Shown: positions 9,566 through 19,178, numbered from the stretch's first letter. The stretch: 64,000 nt of DNA from an uncultured Saprospiraceae bacterium (GCA_943788055.1 CALSOU010000006.1:186001-250000); one strand, 5' to 3'. Notes: generated by a model from the letters alone, not told the origin. Made by a program: numbers and translations.

Positions 9566-10321
9566 ATGAAACAAGTCATTTATTTTCTAGCTATTCTATT
9601 TAGCCTTGCTTTCTTTGCGTCTTGTGAAGATGTCACAGAGGACTTGCCGATGGATAATTTTGGTTATGAGTACTTTCCTTTAGCAGACAATGCATTATGG
9701 ATCTATAAGGTAGATAGCGTTATATATTCCCAACTCGGAGATAAAAAGGATACAACTTCTTCATATGTCAAGGAGGAAATCGTCGAAGTTTTTGTCGACC
9801 AGGTACAAGACACTGTTTATCGTATAGAAAGAAGTGTAAGTAAGTCTTCGAATTATGAATGGAATGTCGTTGATGTTTGGGTAGCGCAGAAGGATCCAAC
9901 AATGGCTACGAAGACTGAGGAGAATCTGAAGTATATGAAACTAGTTTTCCCTTTAAAAGAATACGTAAGTTGGGATGGAAATGCATTTATCACTGAGGAT
10001 GTCGATATTTTTGTGGGAGGAGAAACTTTAGATTTGCTTCGTGATTGGGATTACAGAATGTTGTCGATTGAATCCCGTATGTTGATTGGAGATGAACCTT
10101 ATACTGAAGTGGCTACTATCCAAAATGCAGATTCGGGTGAGAATGAATTGATACACAGAAGATTTGTTGTAGAGAAATATGCTAAGGATATTGGTTTAGT
10201 ATATAAAAGGCATGTTATTCTCGATACTCAATGTATCGTCGAGTGTGAAGGTCAGACTTGGGAAGAAAAGGGAGAAAAAGGATACTTACTTGAATCAGTC
10301 TTAGTCGAATATGGGAACTAA
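9566..10321 (+). CDS. Putative lipoprotein of unknown function
   Basis: The protein has 251 residues. A lipoprotein signal with lipobox FFASC puts the acylated cysteine at residue 20. The mature part has the motif FGYEYFPLADNALWIYKVDS, an opening seen in many Bacteroidota lipoproteins in which a strand-rich domain follows 'YFPL..G..W.Y'. No catalytic motif is seen. It lies between mnmA and rimM and overlaps the latter by 11 bp, so it is transcribed with RNA-modification and ribosome genes although it acts at the envelope. No function can be inferred. Confidence 0.8.
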   Translation: MKQVIYFLAILFSLAFFASCEDVTEDLPMDNFGYEYFPLADNALWIYKVDSVIYSQLGDKKDTTSSYVKEEIVEVFVDQVQDTVYRIERSVSKSSNYEWNVVDVWVAQKDPTMATKTEENLKYMKLVFPLKEYVSWDGNAFITEDVDIFVGGETLDLLRDWDYRMLSIESRMLIGDEPYTEVATIQNADSGENELIHRRFVVEKYAKDIGLVYKRHVILDTQCIVECEGQTWEEKGEKGYLLESVLVEYGN

Positions 10322-10832
10322 AAAGAAGCTAGTTCAGGAACTTAGTTTTATAAAAGTTGCGTCGCTTGGTAAAAGTTTCGGTACTGCTGGATTCAATCGT
10401 GTCAAGGTTTACGAGTCTTTTGAGAAGTTGTGTAAAAAGCAAGATTTCCTATTCCTAAAACTGGATGACACCTATGTTCCATTCAGGGTGATGCAGTGGA
10501 AGCAAGGAGACAGCATGATTCGTTTTGATGATATCATTTCGCAAGATCAAGGAGATCGTTTAAATGGAGTTGGTGTTTTTCTTCCAAATGACACAGCAGG
10601 GCATTTGGAAGTTAATAATGAAATGCCATTTGTTGGTTTTACGATTCTAAACCTAGAGGAAAAAGTCGGAGATATCATTGAGATTTACGAAATGCCCCAG
10701 CAATTACTTGCCCTTGTTGGATATGAAGGTAAGGAAATTTACATACCTCTCCATGAGGATCTCATTGTGGAAGTGAACGATGAAGAAGAGTATCTTGTAA
10801 TGGACCTTCCCGAGGGCATTCTTGAACTCTAA
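10311..10832 (+). CDS. rimM: Ribosome maturation factor RimM
   Basis: RimM assists assembly of the 30S head by binding S19. The 173-residue protein shows the N-terminal RimM barrel (SLGKSFGTAGFNRVKVY, where family members read 'GK..GxhGxkGevkv') and the C-terminal PRC-barrel. It ends with the diagnostic IPLHEDLIVEVN...VMDLPEGILEL, which corresponds to the family pattern 'iP...d.i...d.....i.v..peGLl.l'. The ATG overlaps the end of the lipoprotein gene by 11 bp. The first half is more divergent than usual, so the call rests mainly on the C-terminal part and the length. Confidence 0.88.
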   Translation: MGTKKKLVQELSFIKVASLGKSFGTAGFNRVKVYESFEKLCKKQDFLFLKLDDTYVPFRVMQWKQGDSMIRFDDIISQDQGDRLNGVGVFLPNDTAGHLEVNNEMPFVGFTILNLEEKVGDIIEIYEMPQQLLALVGYEGKEIYIPLHEDLIVEVNDEEEYLVMDLPEGILEL

Positions 10833-10846
10833 GTGAGTATTTCAAT

Positions 10847-12781
10847 CTACAAAACTACATTGCGTAGTAGATTATTTATTTGCGCTAAATCGGTTTTGAT
10901 AGCCATTATTACTTTAAGCTTTATCCTCAATTCATCGACGTCATCAGGCGAAATACTTTTAATTTTTTCCTGATTTTCCTCGAGAATTCGTTGAAGTTTT
11001 TTACTCTTCAATCGTAGGATACTTTGGGTGAAATCATTTATATAATTGTCCTTAGGCATTGCTTGTGTTTGTAATTCAATGCCTCTGGACTTCCAGTTTG
11101 CATAGTAATATTTATCAGAATTCACCTCTATTGCCAGTTGACTGATTTCTTCATTCGGATGTGTTAGAAAATATGTAGGAGTAAGCACCAGTTCTTTTTC
11201 ATGTGCTTTGGCAACTTCTTGAATTACTTCAACATACAATTCATTATCAAAGTATTCAATAATATTTAAAATTGCTTGATAGACATAGTCATAGACTCGA
11301 ATTTCTTTGGATTCGTCAATGAAGTTGTCTCCCAAGGTCATCAGTATTCTTACTATATCTCTTTCTTGAGCTTCATGTGAATTTACATCAAAAATAGCGG
11401 ATTGTTGCTTGTTAGGTTTAGGATCTTTATCCCATTCAGCTTCTGATCTAGGTTTTTCAAATTGTGGACTAGAGTAGCTCTTCTTGTTAATTTGCTGCTT
11501 TATAAGTTTGTTTGCTTCTTTTTGAATCGTGATCTCCGGCACGTCCAGTAATCTACTACAGAGCTTTACATATTCATTACGCTTCAGGGAGTCAGTAATC
11601 TTAGAAATAGACTCTACAATATCCTTCACTACCTTCGAACGTTTAATCGGGTCATCACCAGCTTCTTTGAGCAGTAAGTCTATTTTGAAAAGTATAAAGT
11701 CTTTGGAGTTCTCGCTTACGTATTCGGTAAAAGAAGTATGGCCAACTTTACGAACATATGAGTCTGGATCTTCTCCATCAGGAAGCAGTAGTAGACGGAC
11801 ATTCATATCTTGCTCCAAAATCAGATCCAGCCCTCGTAACGCAGCGTTAATTCCAGCAGAATCACCATCATATACGACTGTGATGTTCTCCGAAAATCGT
11901 TTGACTAACTTGATTTGTTCAACCGTTAATGCGGTTCCAGAGGATGCCACGACATTTTCAATACCATTTTGGTGAAGACTGATAACATCAGTGTAACCCT
12001 CCACCATATAGCACGTATCTTTCTTTCGAATTGCTGTCTTGGCGAAGTATAGTCCAAAAAGTGTTTTCCTTTTATTATAAATCTCGCTTTCTGGAGAGTT
12101 TATATACTTTGGAATTCTTTTGTTGGAACTCAGCGTACGTGCACCGATACCTATGATCTTTCCACTTAGATTTCTAATAGGAAAGACAATTCTTGAATGG
12201 AAGAAATCTCGATTCTCTTTTAATAGTCCAAGTTCATGTGCAAGTTCTAGATTGTATCCGCCTTGTTTGAGTTCGTTGAATAAAAAGTGTCGATCCTCAG
12301 GAGCATAACCAAGACCCCATTTTTCAACTGTAGATTCTAAGAATCCCCGTTCTTTGAAATAGCTAAGTCCTATAGCACGCCCTTCATTGGTTTTTAGAAG
12401 GTATTCTTGGAATAGCTTCTGGGCAAATCCATTTATAATGAAAAAACTATCTTTCTTTTGAATTTCTCTACGTACTTCTTCACTTACTTCCGTCTCTTCC
12501 AGCTCAATATTATATTTGTTAGCGATCCACCGGATAGCTTCAGGATAACTAAGCTTTTCATGGTCCATGAGAAAACGTACGGAGTCTCCTGCCATCCCGC
12601 ATCCAAAGCACTTGTATATTCCTTTTGCTGGAGATACGACAAATGATGGAGTTTTCTCATCGTGAAAAGGGCAAGGTCCCTTTAGATTGACTCCTGCTCG
12701 TCGTAAATCAATAAATTCACCTAACACCTCTTCAACTCGAGCCGCTGCTTTAACTTCATCTATGGATTTAGGTGTAATCAC
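10847..12781 (-). CDS. dnaG: DNA primase DnaG
   Basis: DnaG makes RNA primers for replication. The CHC2 zinc site is complete (Cys37, His40, Cys58, Cys61). It is followed by the RNA-polymerase domain with FHSRIVFPIRNLSGKIIGIGAR and the Toprim motif MVEGYTDVISL. The second Toprim acidic motif is VVYDGDSAGINAA. The length of 644 residues fits Bacteroidota DnaG with its C-terminal helicase-binding domain. The start is GTG at 12781, four bases after a TATATTTG promoter element. The gene is convergent with rimM (14 bp apart). Confidence 0.96.
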   Translation of the reverse strand: MITPKSIDEVKAAARVEEVLGEFIDLRRAGVNLKGPCPFHDEKTPSFVVSPAKGIYKCFGCGMAGDSVRFLMDHEKLSYPEAIRWIANKYNIELEETEVSEEVRREIQKKDSFFIINGFAQKLFQEYLLKTNEGRAIGLSYFKERGFLESTVEKWGLGYAPEDRHFLFNELKQGGYNLELAHELGLLKENRDFFHSRIVFPIRNLSGKIIGIGARTLSSNKRIPKYINSPESEIYNKRKTLFGLYFAKTAIRKKDTCYMVEGYTDVISLHQNGIENVVASSGTALTVEQIKLVKRFSENITVVYDGDSAGINAALRGLDLILEQDMNVRLLLLPDGEDPDSYVRKVGHTSFTEYVSENSKDFILFKIDLLLKEAGDDPIKRSKVVKDIVESISKITDSLKRNEYVKLCSRLLDVPEITIQKEANKLIKQQINKKSYSSPQFEKPRSEAEWDKDPKPNKQQSAIFDVNSHEAQERDIVRILMTLGDNFIDESKEIRVYDYVYQAILNIIEYFDNELYVEVIQEVAKAHEKELVLTPTYFLTHPNEEISQLAIEVNSDKYYYANWKSRGIELQTQAMPKDNYINDFTQSILRLKSKKLQRILEENQEKIKSISPDDVDELRIKLKVIMAIKTDLAQINNLLRNVVL

Positions 12782-12785
12782 GCTG

Positions 12786-12793
12786 CAAATATA
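12786..12793 (-). promoter_or_regulatory. -7 element TATATTTG, 4 nt before dnaG GTG
   Basis: On the minus strand the element is followed by cagc and then the GTG start of dnaG, which suggests a leaderless transcript. Confidence 0.55.
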
Positions 12794-12953
12794 CTGGTTT
12801 TTGAAAGCTTTGATAAACCTTCAATTTGATATTCGTAGATTGCTATGAATTCAGCTTTACTACTGAAATTACTTCGATGATATTTCAAGCCATACAAGTG
12901 ATCAAAGAATTTACAGCATAATCGTAAAATAACCTTCTTCTTTTTAAAAGAAC

Positions 12954-13691
12954 TTAGTATTCCAATTCTAGTAGATCTCGAGTGTAATCCCGCATCGTAA
13001 AATACCCTTTTTGACCAGCAAGCCATTTAGCCGCTTTAATAGCTCCTAAAGCGAAACCATCCCTAGATTTAGCGACATGAGTGATCTCGATTTTATCAAT
13101 CGCATTCTCATATTTAATACTATGCGTTCCCGGAACATCGGGCTCTCGTAGGGCTTCAATTCGAACCGATTTTTCTGCTGGTTTCTCATCAAGCGTCCAT
13201 GTTTCTACATCCTTGCGTTCTTGAATGATTCCTTCAGCAAGCGTAATGGCAGTGCCACTCGGACTATCTAGCTTATGAATATGATGAATTTCTCTTATTT
13301 GGGGGGGGTACCCACCATTTTCCATGAGTTTTGCTGCATATTCATTCAAGTAGAAAAAGAGATTCATCCCTACTGAAAAGTTGCTGCCGTATAGAAATGC
13401 CGAATTTGGATATTCATTCAATATCTCGTGAATCTCTGGAAGGCGGTCTAACCACCCGGTTGTTCCAGATACTACAGGTATGCCAAGTTCAATACATCTA
13501 CAAATATTATCGAATGCGACAGTCGGTACGCTAAATTCTATTGCAACATCACAAGTTCTCATCTGCTCTATATCCCATTTTTCATCGCTTTTGACGACAT
13601 AAACTAGTTTGCAGTTTTCTTGAGCTAGAAATTCTTCAATGGCATGACCCATACGACCATATCCGATAAGGCATACTTTAATTTCATTCAT
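12954..13691 (-). CDS. dapB: 4-hydroxy-tetrahydrodipicolinate reductase DapB
   Basis: DapB carries out the second step of the diaminopimelate/lysine branch. The NAD(P)-binding loop is GYGRMG (10-15). The motifs IEFSVP, VSGTTGW and the catalytic region EIHHIHKLDSPSGTA, with the lysine of the K-x-D-x-PSGT motif, are all present. The length of 245 residues is normal. The coding strand contains a run of eight cytosines (plus-strand G8 at 13301-13308) inside the segment just before the HH motif. The reading frame is intact across it. The neighbours are dnaG and the divergent accD, with no other lysine genes nearby. Confidence 0.95.
   Translation of the reverse strand: MNEIKVCLIGYGRMGHAIEEFLAQENCKLVYVVKSDEKWDIEQMRTCDVAIEFSVPTVAFDNICRCIELGIPVVSGTTGWLDRLPEIHEILNEYPNSAFLYGSNFSVGMNLFFYLNEYAAKLMENGGYPPQIREIHHIHKLDSPSGTAITLAEGIIQERKDVETWTLDEKPAEKSVRIEALREPDVPGTHSIKYENAIDKIEITHVAKSRDGFALGAIKAAKWLAGQKGYFTMRDYTRDLLELEY
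13301..13308. repeat. G8 homopolymer inside dapB
   Basis: Eight consecutive G on the plus strand, within the coding region of dapB. Long G tracts are rare in such an AT-rich sequence and are prone to slippage. Confidence 0.9.
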
Positions 13692-13814
13692 GATCAGAAT
13701 ATTCTTTTACTGGCAAAGGTGGTATTTTTTTTGCCATACTTGTTCTCTAAAAATCTTTCAATTGAACTATCTTCGCTTTTTTTATATGTACTTATGCAGT
13801 TGAAAATTTGATCT

Positions 13815-14681
13815 ATGGGATGGTTTAAAAGACTTAAGGACGGTATACAAACAGCTACAAAATTTAAGAAAGAAGCTCCTGATGGGCTTTGGCATCAGTG
13901 TAAGAATTGTTCTGAGACTTCTACAATGAAAGAGTTGAAGGAAAATTATTTCAAATGTCTTTCTTGTAACCACCATACCAGAATTGGAAGTCATGATTAT
14001 TTCGATATTATTTTCGATGGTCAATTTACCGTACATTTTGATGATATCATCAGTGAAGATCCACTTGAGTTTGTAGATGTTAAGACTTATCCTGAAAGAC
14101 TTGAGGCTGCGTACAAAAAGTCTGGTCTTACAGATGCTATTTCAGTGGCAAAAGGGAAGGTTAGCAGAAAACCTTTGATTGTTGCAGCTATGGATTTTTC
14201 GTTCATCGGAGGATCAATGGGTAGCGTTGTGGGAGAAAGAATTGCTCGTGGAATTGACATGGCAATTGCAGAAAGAATCCCATTTATGATTATCTCCAAA
14301 TCAGGTGGAGCAAGAATGATGGAAGCTGCATTTTCATTGATGCAAATGGCAAAAACCTCAGCTAAATTATCACAACTTGCAAAAGAGGGTATTCCTTATT
14401 TTAGCTTTCTGACAGATCCCACAACTGGTGGTGTTTCAGCTTCGTTTGCGATGTTAGGTGATGTCAATTTTGCTGAGCCAAATGCATTAATAGGATTTGC
14501 TGGACCTCGTGTGATCAAAGAGACAATCAAACAAGAATTACCGGAAGGCTTTCAAACCTCGGAATTTCTGCTTGAGCATGGATTTTTAGATTTCATCGTA
14601 GATAGATCTGAATTGAAAGCACGATTGGCGGACCTGCTTACTGTCTTTGATCCTAGTAAGATGGAAGAGGCAGAATCATAG
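13815..14681 (+). CDS. accD: Acetyl-CoA carboxylase carboxyltransferase subunit beta
   Basis: AccD forms the carboxyltransferase with AccA and makes malonyl-CoA for fatty acid synthesis. The N-terminal zinc ribbon is complete (Cys29, Cys32, Cys48, Cys51). The crotonase-fold core shows ISKSGGARMMEA, PTTGGVSASFAMLGD and IGFAGPRVIKETI. The length of 288 residues is typical. The start ATG precedes MGWFKRLKDGI, a usual AccD N-terminus. It is transcribed divergently from dapB. The FabD that uses its product is encoded at 38714-39592. Confidence 0.96.
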   Translation: MGWFKRLKDGIQTATKFKKEAPDGLWHQCKNCSETSTMKELKENYFKCLSCNHHTRIGSHDYFDIIFDGQFTVHFDDIISEDPLEFVDVKTYPERLEAAYKKSGLTDAISVAKGKVSRKPLIVAAMDFSFIGGSMGSVVGERIARGIDMAIAERIPFMIISKSGGARMMEAAFSLMQMAKTSAKLSQLAKEGIPYFSFLTDPTTGGVSASFAMLGDVNFAEPNALIGFAGPRVIKETIKQELPEGFQTSEFLLEHGFLDFIVDRSELKARLADLLTVFDPSKMEEAES

Positions 14682-14744
14682 TTAATGGGTCAAGCCCAAA
14701 GTGCTTCACTTAAGAGTCATTTTCCAACTTGATTGATGACAATT

Positions 14745-16328
14745 TTAAGCTTTGACTACTCGAAAGCTTTTGTTAAAGGGGTCACAGTTTTCGATCAGTA
14801 TGTCTATTAATTCTGGTCCTTCATCGAGATAGAATTCCATAAAATTGGCACGACGCTCTTGTAGACCGTCATTAGGGAATAGATAGTCTTTGACCTTTCT
14901 GATTTTATTCAAATCAACTTCTTGTTGTTGTTTGATTTTCTTGATAAGTCTTCCTCTCAATTTCTCTAAACCATTGATTTGGTTAGTTTTCATCGCTTCG
15001 ATCCGTGCCACCAGTGTATGATCAATTTCTTCCGTTATCTTTTCGATTTTCATATGAGCTTGTTCAATTTCTGAATAGTACTCTATGAAATCTACATCGA
15101 ATTTACTTTGTTCAAGTGCATATTCTTTAAGTAGTAAGTCAGTATCTTTCAGTAGGTCATCAACATGTAAACCTAGTTTGGATAGAACTTCTTGATTTTT
15201 CTGACTTAACCACATTGCTGAAGTTCTTCTGATTAGCATCGGGAAGAACACACCAAAGGCTTCAAATTGAGTTTTCCTTTCCATCCAGTAAGCTAATTCT
15301 CCACCACCACCTATGTATGCAAGGTTAGGCATTATATGCTCTTGATAAATCGGACGCATCACCACATTGGGAGAAAATCGCTCTGGAAATTCATCTATAA
15401 TTGCTTCCAACTCAGACTTAGTAAATGTAGTCTCGGAGTCAACCAAATGATATGTATCTTCTATTTTTTCAATTCTCAGTCTCTGACCATCGTGCAGATA
15501 GAAAAAATTGATATCTCTAGCATATGCTTGGTTAGAAAAGCCTTTTTCTTCCAAAAGAGCTTGAGTTTCCACAACAAGTGGCTTAGAAAACTCTTCGAAT
15601 ATTTCCTTCTTTATGATTGGAGCAAAGCTTTTTTTGAAAGTTTTATTGTCAAAATTTGCAATGACCAGACCATATGCATCAAAGATTGCATGTGTAAATA
15701 AAAAACTAAACTCTCCGTAAGTCTTTGCATTCTTTTGGGCGAAAGCCAATTTTTCCCTTAGATCATCAGCAGGTTCACCTTTCCCCAACATAGCACCTAC
15801 TTGTTCTATAATCTCGTCAAAACCTTTTAAATCTAGACGTCCAACACTTCCAGATGCTTCTCGATCCCAACTGATTTTCTTTCCGAACAAATACGTGTGA
15901 TTTATTTCATCGAAATCATGATCTTCTCCACCAATTATAAAGACAGGAACGATTTTGTGTGATTTAGAACTAGCTCTTTTTGCTAAATTTATGGCACTAC
16001 AAATCTTAAGAATGTAGTACAAAGGTCCTGTCAGCAAGGATGGTTGATGCGCTGTAATTACACTAAAAGTACTGTTCTCTGCAAGCATTTCAATATGCTC
16101 AGCTACCAATTCAGAGTGGGGGATAGACTTATATTGATTTTGTAGCTCTGAGACCAAAAGGTTTCGATCAACAGTATGATTTTTACGATCCGCAATTGCT
16201 CTATCTAAGGAATCAAATTGAAAAGGATAGGAAATGAATGGTTCTAGACTTTTGTTACCTTCTTGATATGCTAAGTCTCTGGACGATAAAGCTGTCACCT
16301 TATTGAAAGGGATCTCTTGAATTTGCAT
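14745..16328 (-). CDS. bshC: Bacillithiol biosynthesis cysteine-adding enzyme BshC
   Basis: BshC is assigned the last step of bacillithiol synthesis, adding cysteine to glucosaminyl-malate. The 527-residue protein has the family opening IPFNKVTALSSRDLAYQEG. It shows the nucleotide-binding-like core VITAHQPSLLTGPLYYILK and VPVFIIGGEDHDFDEINH, where the BshC signature 'W....EDHD..E....' is recognisable, and a long coiled C-terminal helix region (about 415-480). A YtxJ-type bacillithiol-system protein is encoded at 51634-51978, so the organism probably uses bacillithiol. No bshA or bshB lies in the window. Confidence 0.93.
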   Translation of the reverse strand: MQIQEIPFNKVTALSSRDLAYQEGNKSLEPFISYPFQFDSLDRAIADRKNHTVDRNLLVSELQNQYKSIPHSELVAEHIEMLAENSTFSVITAHQPSLLTGPLYYILKICSAINLAKRASSKSHKIVPVFIIGGEDHDFDEINHTYLFGKKISWDREASGSVGRLDLKGFDEIIEQVGAMLGKGEPADDLREKLAFAQKNAKTYGEFSFLFTHAIFDAYGLVIANFDNKTFKKSFAPIIKKEIFEEFSKPLVVETQALLEEKGFSNQAYARDINFFYLHDGQRLRIEKIEDTYHLVDSETTFTKSELEAIIDEFPERFSPNVVMRPIYQEHIMPNLAYIGGGGELAYWMERKTQFEAFGVFFPMLIRRTSAMWLSQKNQEVLSKLGLHVDDLLKDTDLLLKEYALEQSKFDVDFIEYYSEIEQAHMKIEKITEEIDHTLVARIEAMKTNQINGLEKLRGRLIKKIKQQQEVDLNKIRKVKDYLFPNDGLQERRANFMEFYLDEGPELIDILIENCDPFNKSFRVVKA

Positions 16329-16468
16329 AGTTAGTATTTGCTAGTTTTTGCGTAGAGTGGCAAATTAATATTTGAGAATTATCACTCAGATTAAAGAAAC
16401 AAGTAGATTTCAGATTAGTTCTTAGTAATCAATATCAATTCTACTAATAATATTATTATTGCTTTATA

Positions 16469-16476
16469 TATGTTTG
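16469..16476 (+). promoter_or_regulatory. -7 element TATGTTTG for the permease gene
   Basis: A TAnnTTTG match 16 nt before the ATG at 16493. Confidence 0.5.
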
Positions 16477-16492
16477 AAACATCATCCCTCAT

Positions 16493-17550
16493 ATGAAGGT
16501 TTTAGCTCTTATTTCTTCGCGCTTGCTATACGGGGGACTAGTTCTTGTTCTGGTTTCGTCTTTAATATCGACCTTAATATATCTTGGTCAAGTCGATCCG
16601 GCACGACTAAGTTTTGGACAAAGAGCAGATGTTCAAACCGTCGAGGCTAAAAGGGCAGCAATGGGATTAGACGACCCTCTTTCACATCAGCTAGCAAGAT
16701 ATTTAGGAGATTTGTCTCCTTTGCAAAGGGTTAATAATAGCAGACTACTAAGCTTGCCTTATCAGTATACGAACGTCTATGTTGGCAATAGTCACACGTG
16801 GGTGATTAAAAAGCCCTATCTCCGTGAATCATTTCAGTATGGCACATCTGTTGCAGATTTAATACGGAGGCGTTCCCTCTAACAGCAATTTTGGCAGTAA
16901 GTGCTTTTGGTATTGCTCTATTTCTTGGTCTCTTGATGGGTATAATTGCGGCTGTTCGCTATAATGAGCCGATCGATCGTTTGATTATTGCGCTTAGCTC
17001 AATCGGGTATTCTCTTCCCAGTTACGTGGTAGCGATGGTTGTTGCAATTTTGTTTGCATACTATCTGCAAGCTTGGACAGGACTCAATATTCAAGGGAGT
17101 ATTTTCGAGCTAGACGAAATGGGGGATGAAATAATTGTGTGGAAGAATTTATTGCTTCCAGCTCTTGCGCTGGGAGTTAGACCCTTGGCTATCATTACCC
17201 AGATTACTCGTTCATCAGTTTTGGACGTGTTATCTGCTCCGTATATCAGAACTGCTCGAGCAAAAGGCTTAGCGTTTGCAAAGGTGATGAAGAAACATGT
17301 TTTGAGAAATGCTCTGAATCCGATAGGAACGGCAGTAAGTGGATGGTTTGCATCTTTGTTGGCAGGCGCTTTTTTTGTCGAAACTGTTTTTAATTTTAAA
17401 GGTCTTGGTAGCTTAACAGTGGATGCTTTGCTTAATTATGATGTGCCCTTAATTCTAGGTTGCATCTTATTTACCTCCGTCTTGTTTGTTGTCATCAACT
17501 TGTGTACAGACTTGTTTTACATCTTAGTAGATCCACGTCAAAAATTATAG
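16493..17550 (+). pseudogene. OppB/DppB-type ABC transporter permease, frameshifted
   Basis: The two halves of one oligopeptide/dipeptide permease lie in different frames. The first (16493-16882, 129 residues) has the first membrane segment and the periplasmic part with MGLDDPLSHQLARYLGDL. The second runs from about 16870 to 17550 in another frame, reading AFPLTAILAVSAFGIAL and then the EAA-type loop YIRTARAKGLAF and ILVDPRQKL. One missing base near 16866-16872 would restore AxxFPLTAI as in the family. The second half starts without a good initiation codon. No DppC, ATPase or binding protein follows, so the gene is an orphan, consistent with decay; a sequencing error is also possible. Confidence 0.88.
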
Positions 17551-17636
17551 ATGATGGGAATTGATATGAAAAAAAGCTATGTCTACTAGGAGGAATAGCT
17601 TCCGATATGATGAGATTGTTCTTAACTTGATTTGGA

Positions 17637-17944
17637 CTATTGTCCGATTGCAAAAGCAATACCAAGACTAATACTATTTATACTTGATGTAATTCCAGTT
17701 AATCTGTTTTCGAAGCTAATATGATCGAATACTTGATTAAAATCTCGGTTGCACTTGAGATCAACCGCTGCGAATTTGAAGTTATAACCTAGGCCTAGCT
17801 GTAACCCTGCGCTTAGTTTTGCAGGATTGATGGTAATATTGTCATAATTGTCAAGAGTCTCAAGCCAAGTTTTTGTTGGGCAAAAAGTGAAGATGCTGTA
17901 AAAAGGCAGATTGCAAGTAGAGCAAAAAAGAGTAAGTTTTTCAT
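17637..17944 (-). pseudogene. Remnant of an outer-membrane beta-barrel protein
   Basis: On the minus strand an ATG at 17944 opens a clear signal peptide (KNLLFFALLAICLFTASSLFAQ). After about 25 codons the frame is lost. In a neighbouring frame coding continues as NITINPAKLSAGLQLGLGYN and ends with ISSINSISLGIAFAIGQ-type barrel strands at a TAG (17637-17639). Total coding capacity is only about 100 residues, while PorT-type barrels have about 200, so an internal deletion plus a one-base shift is likely. It lies next to an intact barrel gene on the same strand (18413-19066). Too short and broken for routine gene calling. Confidence 0.6.
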
Positions 17945-18412
17945 AATCTGTTTAAATGTAGTTGTTTGTCAATTATTCATTGAATAAAGATGCAAATATC
18001 ATCTTGATTGCATAAAAATATTGCATATGCAAACAAATTATCATTGATATAACGTGTATTTTAAGAATAAAAAACAATATCAATTTAGTAAATTGACTCT
18101 ATTAGAATATAATTTGTAAAGTGTATTAAGTTTTGAAGATCTACTTTCTCAGTGTTGGTCCTTTTAAACTTAAATTTTTTCATATTTTCATCGCAGAAAA
18201 GGAATGAATAGATCTAAGCTAAGTTGATTTAGCTAAGGCAAATTTTTCCAAAAAAGTAAAATTTTATTTTTTGTGGGTAGATTACTAAAAATCAGCAGAA
18301 GAAACTAAAGGCTTCAAATCTATTTGTGAAGCTTAATTGGGATCTTTCTCCTATAGTAGTGTAGGGCAAAAGAGAATTGCCAATCTGATTATCTGTCAGA
18401 GTCTGACGAATT
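17945..18412. other. AT-rich stretch without recognisable gene
   Basis: About 470 bp between the barrel remnant and the intact barrel gene. I see no open frame with coding character, no tRNA and no clear terminator. It may hold the promoter of the remnant (a near-miss GATATTTG around 18000) and eroded sequence. Confidence 0.6.
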
Positions 18413-19066
18413 CTAGAATTCATAACCAATCCCCACCATCAGACGATCAGCCTTGCTAGGAAAATGAAACTTATTGCCCTTATAATTAATATGTTCACCG
18501 AAGAAGTTGGTACTCAGTTCATAGCGCAGGTCGAATCTGAATCGCCAAATATCAATTCCTATTCCACCAAGATAAGAGTAAGTAAAACTTTCAGGTGTTA
18601 CGGAATAACCATCAAGATTTTTTAATTCAGACACTTGAATCAATGGAATATGTCCAGAGACGCCACCTTGGATATTGAACCATCCAAATTTTAGACCCAT
18701 CACCAATGGAACATTTAAGGAAGTATATTGCTCTTTAAAAAACTGGTCAGCTGAGCTTACCTGAAGGTCTTCAATCTTATAGTTGACTGAATTGGAGTTG
18801 ATAACTACCTCTGGCTGTAAAAATATCTTCCACACTGTTAGTCTGCTGTAAAGCCCTACATGATATCCGAAATTTACATCTTCAATCGAAATTCTATAAT
18901 CTTCTTGTGACTCATTTTGTAAAATGAGCGACTGAAAGTCACCATTTATGTATTGCATGGTACTCGCTCCAGCCTTGATACCTGCTTCAAGTTGTGAAAA
19001 ACCAGTTTGTAACGACATTATTACAAACAACGCAATATATATAACTATTTTTGAGTACCTGTTCAT
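18413..19066 (-). CDS. Outer-membrane beta-barrel protein, PorT-like
   Basis: From the ATG at 19066 the protein has 217 residues: signal peptide (YSKIVIYIALFVIMSLQTGFSQ), then LEAGIKAGASTMQY and repeated amphipathic strands. Typical features are FLQPEVVINSNSVNY, the loop LNVPLVMGLKFGWF and a C-terminal phenylalanine (VGIGYEF). These match the PorT / outer-membrane barrel family of Bacteroidota, usually porin-like or structural. A longer in-frame start at 19105 is unlikely because it lies inside the TATTTTTG promoter element and would put 13 residues before the signal peptide. Function is unknown. Confidence 0.8.
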   Translation of the reverse strand: MNRYSKIVIYIALFVIMSLQTGFSQLEAGIKAGASTMQYINGDFQSLILQNESQEDYRISIEDVNFGYHVGLYSRLTVWKIFLQPEVVINSNSVNYKIEDLQVSSADQFFKEQYTSLNVPLVMGLKFGWFNIQGGVSGHIPLIQVSELKNLDGYSVTPESFTYSYLGGIGIDIWRFRFDLRYELSTNFFGEHINYKGNKFHFPSKADRLMVGIGYEF

Positions 19067-19102
19067 AACGATGATGTTTATCAGCTTTTCAAGCCAATAA
19101 TG

Positions 19103-19110
19103 CAAAAATA
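19103..19110 (-). promoter_or_regulatory. -7 element TATTTTTG (with TTTG 21 nt upstream) for the PorT-like gene
   Basis: On the minus strand TTTG (19132-19135) is followed after 21 nt by TATTTTTG, a good two-part Bacteroidota promoter. It supports the shorter start at 19066. Confidence 0.6.
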
Positions 19111-19178
19111 CAATTGATATTCCTAACTTGTCAAAAACAAGCCTGTCAATTTATGAACGAATAAAAAAAGATAAAGTT

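Noticed and set aside
12778-13026. Small gene between dnaG and dapB on the minus strand
   Set aside because: It overlaps the end of dapB in another frame, has no recognisable features and spans the dnaG promoter.
19128-19178. Longer EngB from a TTG start
   Set aside because: The ATG at 19179 gives the usual EngB N-terminus; the extension has no family similarity.
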